A stretch of 11,978 nucleotides of DNA from CAYYWV01 sp964475385. Its GTDB lineage: Bacteria; Pseudomonadota; Alphaproteobacteria; JAAXGF01. The stretch is from positions 1 through 11,978 of the forward strand of contig CAYYWV010000077.1 of the NCBI GenBank assembly GCA_964475385.1, in the 5' to 3' direction. A model generated the notes under the pieces. It made no database searches, was not told the DNA's origin, and worked only from the letters and a program-made list of their open reading frames with translations. The translations under genes were made by a program, and so were the position numbers. Shown here piece after piece: positions 5,647 through 11,978 of this stretch (its first letter is position 1; each line of letters opens with the position of its first letter).

Positions 5647-7976
5647 TCGAGATCCGAAAGGTCGCGGTCTTCGGCGCAGGCGTCATGGGGGCCGGCATCG
5701 CCGCCCAGATCGCCAATGCGGGCGTGCCGGTGCTCTTGCTCGACATCGCGCCCGAAGGCGCGACGCGGCGCAGCGCGCTCGCCGAGGACGCGATCGAGCG
5801 CCTCCTCAAGGCCCAGCCCGCCGCCTTCATGCATAAGCGCAACGCCGCCCTCGTCACCCCCGGCAACGTCGAGGACGATCTCGAACGGATCGCCGAATGC
5901 GACTGGATCGTCGAGGCGATCGTCGAGCGCGCCGACCTCAAGCGCGCGCTCTACCAGCGCATCGCGCCCCTGAGAAAGCCGGGGGCGGTCGTCTCGTCCA
6001 ACACCTCGACCATCCCGCTTAAGACCTTGACCGAAGGGCTGGACGAGGACTTCGCCGCCGACTTTCTGATTACGCATTTCTTCAACCCGCCGCGGTATCT
6101 GCGCCTGATGGAGCTCTGCGCCGGGCCGAAGACGCGGGCGGACGCGATCGAGGCCATCGCCCATTTCGCCGACCACCGGCTCGGCAAGACCGTGGTTCGC
6201 TGCAAGGACACGCCGGGCTTCATCGCCAACCGGATCGGGATTTACTGGTTGCAATGCGCGGTCGTGCGCGCCTTCGACGAAGGGATCTCGGTCGAGGAGG
6301 CCGACGCCGTGCTCGGCCGGCCCATCGGCGCGCCCAAGACCGGCGTGTTCGGGCTTCTCGACATGGTGGGGCTCGACCTGATGCCGGCGGTGCTCGCGAG
6401 CATGGCGGCGTCGCTGCCGGCGGACGATCCCTTCCACGCGGTCCACCGCACGCCCGCGCTGATCGAACGCATGATCGCCGAGGGCTACACGGGCCGGAAG
6501 GGCAAGGGCGGCTTCTATCGGCTCAAACCCGACAGCGCCGAGCGCATCAAGGAGGCGATCGACCTTGCGACGGGAGAGTACCGTCGCGCCGCCCGGCCGC
6601 GGCTGAAAAGCGTCGCCGCCGCCCGCAAGCGCGGCTTGCGCGCCCTTCTCGAATATCCTGATCGGAGCGGCCGCTACGCCTGGTGGGTGCTGTCGCGCAC
6701 GCTCGCCTACGCGGCCCGGCTGGCGCCCGAGATCGCCGACGACATCGTCGCGGTCGATACCGCCATGCGCCTTGGCTACAACTGGACCGACGGCCCCTTC
6801 GCCCTGATCGACAAGCTCGGCGTCGGATGGTTCACCGAGCGCCTGCGCGCCGACGGCCAAGAGGCGCCGCCGTTGCTCGAGGCCGCGGACGGCCGGCCCT
6901 TCTATCGGACGCAAGGCGGGCGGCTTCACGCGCTCGCGCTCGCGCCCACAGGCGACTACCGCCCGGTCGAGCGCCCGGCGGGCGTGCTGCTTCTCGCCGA
7001 CGTCAAGCGCGCCTCGCGCCCGCTCGCCGCCAATCGGTCGGCGAGCCTGTGGGATATCGGCGACGGCGTCGCCTGTCTCGAGTTCCACTCCAAGATGAAC
7101 GCGCTCAACCCGCTCAGCCTGCGCATGGTCGAAAAGGCGATCCGCATCGTCGCCGACCGCTACAAGGCGCTCGTGATCTACAACGAAGGCGAGCATTTCT
7201 CGGTAGGCGCGAACATCGGCCTTCTCCTCGTCGCGATGAAGCTGCGCGCCTGGTTCGTCGCGAACTTTCTGGTGCGCCGCGGACAGAAGACCTACCGCGC
7301 CCTCAAGTACGCGCCCTTCCCCGTGGTCGGCGCGCCGTCGGGCATGGCGCTCGGCGGCGGCTGCGAGATCCTTCTCCACTGCGACGCGGTGCAGGCCCAC
7401 GCCGAGACCTACGCCGGGCTGGTCGAGACCGGGGTCGGGATCGTGCCGGCCTGGGGCGGCTGCAAAGAGCTGCTCGCGCGCTGGATCGCCAAGCCCGACC
7501 GCCCGGGCGGGCCGATGCCGCCGGTGACCAAGACCTTCGAGATCATCGGCATGGCGACGGTCGCCAAGTCGGCCGCCGAGGCCAAGGACTATCTCTACCT
7601 GCGCGAGAACGACCGCATCACCATGAACCGCGACCGTCTGCTCGCCGACGCCAAGGCCCGCGCGCTCGCGCTCGCCGACGGATACGAGCCGCCCGAGCCC
7701 CAGGCCTACGCGCTGCCGGGCGCGACCGGACGGGCCGCGCTCAGGCTCGCGGTGCGCGACCTCCGCCGCCGCGGCAAGGCCACCGAGCACGACGCGACGG
7801 TGGCCGACGCGCTCGCCGAGGTCTTGAGCGGCGGCGAGACCGATATCGTCGACGCGCTCGGCGAAGACGACATCCTGGCGCTTGAGCGCCGCGCCTTCGC
7901 CCGCCTCGCCCGCCACCCGAAAAGCCAAGCCCGGGTCGCCCATATGCTCAAGACCGGCCGCCCGCTCAGGAACTGA
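5643..7976 (+). CDS. fadB: Bifunctional 3-hydroxyacyl-CoA dehydrogenase / enoyl-CoA hydratase (FadN-type order)
   Basis: The 777-residue protein catalyses the two middle steps of beta-oxidation: hydration of trans-2-enoyl-CoA and NAD-dependent oxidation of the hydroxyacyl-CoA. The dehydrogenase is N-terminal, with GAGVMG at 11-16 (NAD-binding Rossmann fold), SSNTS at 118-122, His145 in THFFNPP, Glu157 and Asn196 as active-site residues, and C-terminal helical domains at about 190-295 and 345-405. The hydratase follows at about 468-620, with oxyanion loop FSVGANIG at 519-526 and both catalytic glutamates, Glu575 in GGGCE and Glu595 in VETGVGIVP. A helical tail covers 640-777. This order is the reverse of E. 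coli FadB and matches Bacillus FadN-like proteins, so fadN would be an equally fair name. It overlaps the thiolase by four bases, suggesting that the two products form a complex. Confidence 0.92.
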   Translation: MIEIRKVAVFGAGVMGAGIAAQIANAGVPVLLLDIAPEGATRRSALAEDAIERLLKAQPAAFMHKRNAALVTPGNVEDDLERIAECDWIVEAIVERADLKRALYQRIAPLRKPGAVVSSNTSTIPLKTLTEGLDEDFAADFLITHFFNPPRYLRLMELCAGPKTRADAIEAIAHFADHRLGKTVVRCKDTPGFIANRIGIYWLQCAVVRAFDEGISVEEADAVLGRPIGAPKTGVFGLLDMVGLDLMPAVLASMAASLPADDPFHAVHRTPALIERMIAEGYTGRKGKGGFYRLKPDSAERIKEAIDLATGEYRRAARPRLKSVAAARKRGLRALLEYPDRSGRYAWWVLSRTLAYAARLAPEIADDIVAVDTAMRLGYNWTDGPFALIDKLGVGWFTERLRADGQEAPPLLEAADGRPFYRTQGGRLHALALAPTGDYRPVERPAGVLLLADVKRASRPLAANRSASLWDIGDGVACLEFHSKMNALNPLSLRMVEKAIRIVADRYKALVIYNEGEHFSVGANIGLLLVAMKLRAWFVANFLVRRGQKTYRALKYAPFPVVGAPSGMALGGGCEILLHCDAVQAHAETYAGLVETGVGIVPAWGGCKELLARWIAKPDRPGGPMPPVTKTFEIIGMATVAKSAAEAKDYLYLRENDRITMNRDRLLADAKARALALADGYEPPEPQAYALPGATGRAALRLAVRDLRRRGKATEHDATVADALAEVLSGGETDIVDALGEDDILALERRAFARLARHPKSQARVAHMLKTGRPLRN

Positions 7977-8008
7977 GCCCGCCCGCCCCGAAACCGCGGA
8001 AGCCCGCC

Positions 8009-10432
8009 ATGCCCCTCCTTCTCTCGATCGCCGCCGTTCTCCTGTTTCTCGTCCTTCTCTACGCCGGGCGCGGGTACTGGGCCTGGGTCGGGGGCGCCGC
8101 GCTCGCGCTCGCCGCCTGGGCCGCAGCGGGCGGGTTCGAGACGCCGGTGGCTTTCGCGATCGTTGCGGGCGGCGTCGCCGTTCTCGCCGTTCTGTTGGGC
8201 GTTCGGCCCTTGCGCCGACCGCTGATCTCGACGCCCTTGATGCGCTTCGCCCGGCGCGCGGTCCCGCGCATGAGCGAGACCGAGCGCGAAGCGCTCGAAG
8301 CCGGAAGCGTATGGTGGGACGGCGCCCTGTTCTCGGGCGCGCCCGACTGGAGCGCGCTTCTCGCCTTCGAGCCCAAGGCGCTGAGCGCGCGCGAGCGCGC
8401 CTTTCTCGACGGGCCGGTCGAGACGCTCTGCGCGATGATCGACGACTGGCGCATCTGGCAGGAGCGCGACCTTCCGCCCGAGGTCTGGGACTATCTCAAG
8501 CGCGAGCGCTTCTTCGGCATGATCATCCCGGACTCTTACGGCGGGCTCGGCTTCTCGGCGGCGGCGCACTCCGCGGTCGTGGCCAAGGTGGCGAGCCGCA
8601 GCATCCCGGTCGCCTGCACGCTGATGGTGCCGAACTCGCTGGGGCCGGCCGAGCTTCTGCTCCGCTACGGGACCGAGGCCCAGAAGGACCACTACCTGCC
8701 CCGGCTCGCCCGCGGCGAAGAGGTGCCCTGCTTCGCGCTGACCGAGCCCCACGCCGGCAGCGACGCGGCCGCGACGCGAAGCCGGGGCGTGGTCTGCCGC
8801 GGAACCTTCGACGGCGAAGAGGTGCTGGGAATCCGCCTCGATTGGAGCAAGCGTTACATCACGCTCGCCCCGGTCGCGACCGTGATCGGGCTCGCCTTCC
8901 GGCTCTACGACCCCGACCGTCTTCTCGGCGGCGAGGAAGACCTCGGCATCACCTGCGCGCTGGTCCCGCGCGGCCTCGACGGGATCGAGGTCGGCGACCG
9001 TCACGACCCGATGGGGGTTCCGTTCCAGAACGGCCCCGTCGTCGGGCGGAATGTGTTCATCCCCCTCGACTTCGTGATCGGCGGACGCGACGGGGTGGGG
9101 CGCGGCTGGCGGATGCTCATGGACTGCCTCGCCGCCGGGCGCTCGATCTCGCTGCCGGCGCTTTCGGTCGCGGCGGTCGGGCTTGCGGTGCGGACCGTCG
9201 GGGCCTACGCCACGGTGCGCGAGCAATTCAATCTCCCTATCGGCCGCTTCGAAGGGGTGCAGGAAGCGCTCGCGCGGATCGGCGGGCGCGCCTATCTGAT
9301 GGACGCGGCGCGGCGGCTCACCTGCGGCGCGGTGGATGCCGGCGAGCAGCCCGCCGTGCTGTCGGCGGTGGTCAAGGCCTATCTCACCGAGGGCATGCGC
9401 GCGAGCCTGTACGACGCCCTCGATATTCTCGGCGGCGCAGGGCTCTGCCGCGGGCCGCGCAACGCGCTTGCGCGTTGTTATACCGCGGTGCCGATCGCGA
9501 TCACGGTGGAAGGAGCGAACATCCTCACCCGCTCGCTGATCGTGTTCGGCCAGGGATCGGTCCGCTGCCATCCTTACGCGCAGGCCGAGATGCGGGCGAT
9601 CGCCGCCGGCGATGCGCGCGCCTTCGATCGCGCGCTGTTCGGCCATATCGGCTTCGTCGCCCGCAACGGGCTGCGCGCGCTCGCGCTCGCGCTCTCGGGC
9701 GGCCGCCTCGCCCGCGCGCCGGTCGCCGACCCGACGGCGCGGCGCTTCCGCGACCTCGGCCGCTACGCGGCCGCCTTCGCGCTTGTCGCCGACATCGCGC
9801 TTCTCACCCTCGGCGGCGCGCTCAAGCGGCGCGAGATGATCAGCGGCCGGCTCGCCGACGCGCTCGCCTGGCTCTATATCGGCTCGGCGGTCCTCAAGCG
9901 GTTCCACGACGACGGCCGGCCCGATGCGGACGCGCCGGCGATGGCCTGGGCGCACGGCCTCGCGCTTTATCGGGTGGAGCAAGCGCTCTCGGGCGTTCTC
10001 GACAACCTGCCCAACCGCTTCGCCGCCGGAGTTGCGCGCGGGCTCGTCTTTCCGTTCGGCGCTCGCCGGCGGCCTCCTTCGGACGAAGAGACCGCGCGGC
10101 TCGCCCGCGCGCTTATCGACGGCGGCGCTTTGCGCGAGCGGCTTTCTCGCGACGTCTTCGTCCCGCCGGCGCAGGAGGACGGGCTCGGCGCGCTCGAGGC
10201 CGCGCTCGCCGCGACGCTCGAGACCAACCCCTTGCGCGCGCGCATCCGCGAGGCGATCCGCGCCGGCCGGCTCGAGCCCGAGCCCGCGGAGACGCTTCCC
10301 GCCCGGGCCGCCGAGGCCGGCGTCATCGACGACGACGAGCGCGCCCGGCTGGAGGCCGCCGAGGCGATCCGCGACGCGGTCGTCCAGGTGGACGCCTTCG
10401 CGCCCGAAGCTTACGCGGCGCTTAAAGGCTGA
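8009..10432 (+). CDS. fadE: FadE-type membrane-associated acyl-CoA dehydrogenase
   Basis: It performs the first oxidation of beta-oxidation, acyl-CoA to trans-2-enoyl-CoA, using FAD and passing electrons to an electron-transfer flavoprotein. The 807 residues match E. coli FadE (814) nearly end to end from memory of that sequence. Hydrophobic segments at about 3-18, 25-40 and 46-65 should anchor it in the inner membrane. Conserved blocks include MSETEREALEAG (88-99), PNSLGP (208-213), GTEAQKDHYLPRLARG (221-236), FALTEPHAGSDA (242-253), KRYITLAP (281-288), and ITVEGANILTRS (498-509), whose Glu502 is the likely catalytic-base region. The C-terminal part with GALKRREMISGRL (603-615) is the FadE-specific C-terminal domain. 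GGAAG at 7998-8002 precedes ATG 8009 by six bases. It is the last gene of the operon; its final 11 bases overlap the convergent gene. No ETF genes are nearby. Confidence 0.95.
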   Translation: MPLLLSIAAVLLFLVLLYAGRGYWAWVGGAALALAAWAAAGGFETPVAFAIVAGGVAVLAVLLGVRPLRRPLISTPLMRFARRAVPRMSETEREALEAGSVWWDGALFSGAPDWSALLAFEPKALSARERAFLDGPVETLCAMIDDWRIWQERDLPPEVWDYLKRERFFGMIIPDSYGGLGFSAAAHSAVVAKVASRSIPVACTLMVPNSLGPAELLLRYGTEAQKDHYLPRLARGEEVPCFALTEPHAGSDAAATRSRGVVCRGTFDGEEVLGIRLDWSKRYITLAPVATVIGLAFRLYDPDRLLGGEEDLGITCALVPRGLDGIEVGDRHDPMGVPFQNGPVVGRNVFIPLDFVIGGRDGVGRGWRMLMDCLAAGRSISLPALSVAAVGLAVRTVGAYATVREQFNLPIGRFEGVQEALARIGGRAYLMDAARRLTCGAVDAGEQPAVLSAVVKAYLTEGMRASLYDALDILGGAGLCRGPRNALARCYTAVPIAITVEGANILTRSLIVFGQGSVRCHPYAQAEMRAIAAGDARAFDRALFGHIGFVARNGLRALALALSGGRLARAPVADPTARRFRDLGRYAAAFALVADIALLTLGGALKRREMISGRLADALAWLYIGSAVLKRFHDDGRPDADAPAMAWAHGLALYRVEQALSGVLDNLPNRFAAGVARGLVFPFGARRRPPSDEETARLARALIDGGALRERLSRDVFVPPAQEDGLGALEAALAATLETNPLRARIREAIRAGRLEPEPAETLPARAAEAGVIDDDERARLEAAEAIRDAVVQVDAFAPEAYAALKG

Positions 10433-11834
10433 GGACAGCCATCATCGCGACCAGGACCGAGATCGCAACCAGCGCGAGCAGGGTGTAGGCCCCGTTCCAG
10501 ACGAGCCCCGCGGCCACGGCCCGCACGCCGCCGATCCGCCCGACCAGCATGGTCGTCGCCGTGAACGGAGAGGATGCGCCTGAGAGCGCCCAGCCCGCGG
10601 TGAAGGCGACCGCGACCGGCGCAGGCGTCAGCCCGAACGCGCCGAGATCGGGCACCGCCGAGCCCAAAATCGTCACCGAGAGGATCGGGTTCATGCCGAG
10701 CTGTCCCGTCGCCACGATCAGCCACAGAGACGCGACCGGCAAAAGCCAGGGCGCCTCATGCACGATGGCGGGCAAGTCCGCAAGGCCATGCAGCCTAAGA
10801 AGAGAGGCGATGGCGGCGCCGATGAAGGCCGCCGACCACAGGATGACGATCTCCCCCCGGTCGGCGGGGAAAGCGGTGGCCATGTAGCGAGCGAACTTGC
10901 GCCCCGTAAACGCCGCCGCCCGCCTCACCCCCTTGTCTGCGAACTGGGCGAGAATCCACAGCACGGCGGCGAGCGGGACCGCGACGATCACGCCGACGAC
11001 CATGGACACGCCCAGGCTTTCGCGAACGGCGATCGCGGCGAGAAAGATCGCCCCCACCAGCCCTGCGATCGGCGCAAGCAGAAGCCAGCTTCCCTCGGGC
11101 CGTTCGCGCCCCAGGCTGCTCGGCCGCCCGGTCGGCTTGAACATCCGGTCGAGCGCCCAGCCCAACGCGACGAGGATGAACCCGCTCAAGAGGAAAAAGG
11201 GCAGCGCATCCTCCCAACGGAGCGCAGGAAAGGACGACAGCGTGACCGCCATCGAAAGCCCCAGCGGCGACCAGGTCAGAGTGCCGACGAAACCGCGCTG
11301 GATCGCGAGCAGCATGCGTCTCAGCCGCAGTCGGCGCACCACCGGATCGGTCTCGCGGGCGTTGGCCTGCGCGCTCATGGTTCCGAGAAGCGCGATCGAG
11401 CCGTAGCTCAACACCAGGCCGAACAGGTGCCCGCCCACGGTGAGCGCAAGGTAGCGCCGCCCCGGCGGCTGGCGGGTGAGGAAACGCCCGCAGCGGCGGA
11501 CCACGGCGGAGGACCGCGCCGCCTCGCGCAAGAAGCCGAGCGCGCCGAACAGCGTGATCACCAGGCAAGCGCGGGCGAGCGCGCCTGCGATCTCGCCCCA
11601 GGCATCGGGGGCGCGGGCGAAGATCAAGGCCGCGAGCGCCCCGGCGATGACGAGAAAAAGGCGTCCCGCAGCGCCGACCCGGGGAAAGGCGACCGCGACA
11701 TAGGCGATCGAGGCGGCGCTTGCAACGCGCTGCGCCTGCGAAAGGCCAAAGATCGCGCCGGCCAAAGTGCCGACCATGACCACCGCGAACGCCACCGTCA
11801 TGGCGGCATCGGAAAGGGATGAATGGCGTCTCAA
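10422..11834 (-). CDS. Polytopic membrane protein, permease-like, substrate unknown
   Basis: This 470-residue protein is strongly hydrophobic, with roughly 11-13 membrane segments (for example near 12-30, 57-75, 86-105, 128-155, 211-230, 248-268, 272-298, 327-346, 361-381 and 438-468). Two regions look like re-entrant or helix-break motifs: YGSIALLGTMSAQ at 144-156 in the first half, and GQLGMNP (377-383) with GASSPFTATT (419-428) in the second. A two-fold layout with small, polar helix breaks recalls the ion transporter superfamily (ArsB/NhaD, DctM, CitM relatives), but I cannot name a family with confidence. The start is uncertain: TTG 11834 gives the longest form, and ATG 11801 (459 residues) removes a short basic N-terminus; neither has a good ribosome site. 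It converges on fadE with an 11-base overlap and is probably not part of the operon. Confidence 0.75.
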   Translation of the reverse strand: MRRHSSLSDAAMTVAFAVVMVGTLAGAIFGLSQAQRVASAASIAYVAVAFPRVGAAGRLFLVIAGALAALIFARAPDAWGEIAGALARACLVITLFGALGFLREAARSSAVVRRCGRFLTRQPPGRRYLALTVGGHLFGLVLSYGSIALLGTMSAQANARETDPVVRRLRLRRMLLAIQRGFVGTLTWSPLGLSMAVTLSSFPALRWEDALPFFLLSGFILVALGWALDRMFKPTGRPSSLGRERPEGSWLLLAPIAGLVGAIFLAAIAVRESLGVSMVVGVIVAVPLAAVLWILAQFADKGVRRAAAFTGRKFARYMATAFPADRGEIVILWSAAFIGAAIASLLRLHGLADLPAIVHEAPWLLPVASLWLIVATGQLGMNPILSVTILGSAVPDLGAFGLTPAPVAVAFTAGWALSGASSPFTATTMLVGRIGGVRAVAAGLVWNGAYTLLALVAISVLVAMMAVLSL

Positions 11835-11858
11835 GATCTCGAATCGCGTCTTTGCAGG

Positions 11859-11909
11859 CGGCGACGGCCAACATAGCCGGAAAATCCCGGCTCGCGCGCC
11901 CCGTCGCCG
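11859..11909. repeat. Nested inverted repeat in the divergent intergenic region
   Basis: Outer arms CGGCGACGG (11859-11867) and CCGTCGCCG (11901-11909) are perfectly complementary over nine bases. Inner arms AGCCGG (11875-11880) and CCGGCT (11887-11892) are complementary over six bases around an AAAATC loop. The structure lies between the divergent starts at 11834 and 11924, and its right arm ends one base before the AAGGA ribosome site of the rightward gene. It could be an operator, a cruciform, or an RNA hairpin limiting ribosome access. The repeat is seen directly; a function is inferred. Confidence 0.5.
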
Positions 11910-11923
11910 AAGGAAAGCGGTTT

Positions 11924-11978
11924 ATGCGTCTGGAGATGCGCTTCTATCACATGGCTTTCGGACCGGCGACCGGCGGCG
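11924..11978 (+). CDS. Start of a gene cut by the window edge, possibly DNA polymerase III subunit chi
   Basis: Only 18 codons are visible. AAGGA at 11910-11914 lies nine bases before ATG 11924, which supports the start; a second in-frame ATG occurs at 11936. The residues RFYHM at 6-10 resemble the N-terminal strand typical of alphaproteobacterial HolC (MxxxRFYHL), the chi subunit of the polymerase III clamp loader that binds single-strand DNA binding protein. The match rests on five residues, so holC is a suggestion, not a call. The gene is transcribed away from the membrane-protein gene across a 90-122 base intergenic region. Confidence 0.45.
   Translation, partial: MRLEMRFYHMAFGPATGG

Noticed and set aside
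5250..7943. 897-codon open frame on the minus strand across fadA and fadB.
   Set aside because: Same GC-driven effect; low-complexity composition with no motif, and the sense strand has intact active sites throughout.
7706..9982. 758-codon open frame on the minus strand across the fadB end and fadE.
   Set aside because: It is a shadow of the fadE coding strand, highly charged and repetitive, without start signals.
7882..10425. 847-codon frame on the plus strand overlapping fadE.
   Set aside because: It is frame-shifted relative to fadE, Arg/Ala-rich and featureless; fadE matches its family over its full length.
10758..11822. 354-codon plus-strand frame opposite the membrane-protein gene.
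   Set aside because: Its composition is charged low-complexity, whereas the minus strand gives well-spaced hydrophobic helices typical of a real transporter.
1..11978. CRISPR array, insertion sequence, tRNA, integrase or toxin-antitoxin pair.
   Set aside because: No direct-repeat spacing, transposase motifs, tRNA-like folds or small paired genes were seen; the window looks like core metabolism.

Overview
This is a GC-rich window (I judge about 70% GC, strongly GC-biased third codon positions) from a bacterial chromosome. The protein style, the gene set and a possible HolC start at the right edge suggest a proteobacterium, most likely an alphaproteobacterium. That placement is inference from appearance, not a search. 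Mobile elements, tRNA or rRNA genes and CRISPR arrays are not visible.

Layout: positions 1-253 are a non-coding leader with several palindromes, including AAACGATCGTTT at 141-152. Positions 254-10432 hold five same-strand genes that look like one fatty-acid degradation operon. They are a fused glycerolipid-type acyltransferase and serine hydrolase (254-2599), a long-chain acyl-CoA synthetase FadD (2655-4490), a thiolase FadA (4507-5646), a bifunctional 3-hydroxyacyl-CoA dehydrogenase/enoyl-CoA hydratase (5643-7976) and a membrane-associated FadE-type acyl-CoA dehydrogenase (8009-10432). Gaps are short (55, 16, -4 and 32 bases), and the thiolase and bifunctional genes share a GTGA overlap. On the minus strand, a polytopic membrane protein of unknown substrate (10422-11834) converges on fadE and overlaps its end by 11 bases. 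A divergent gene begins at 11924 and runs off the right edge; its first residues resemble DNA polymerase III subunit chi.

Together, genes two to five supply every enzymatic step from free fatty acid to acetyl-CoA: activation (FadD), first oxidation (FadE), hydration and second oxidation (bifunctional protein), and thiolysis (FadA). The leading fusion protein could feed the pathway by releasing or moving acyl chains, but its substrates cannot be read from the sequence. Electron-transfer flavoprotein genes and a dedicated regulator are absent, so both must lie elsewhere. The 141-152 palindrome resembles the operator of PsrA-type TetR regulators of fatty-acid genes, a plausible control point for the operon.

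The strongest unusual points are the acyltransferase-hydrolase fusion at the head of the operon, the PsrA-like palindrome before it, the unassigned permease-like protein, and a nested inverted repeat abutting the ribosome binding site of the last gene. I did not find a clearly new multi-gene system; most of the window is a well-formed fad operon.
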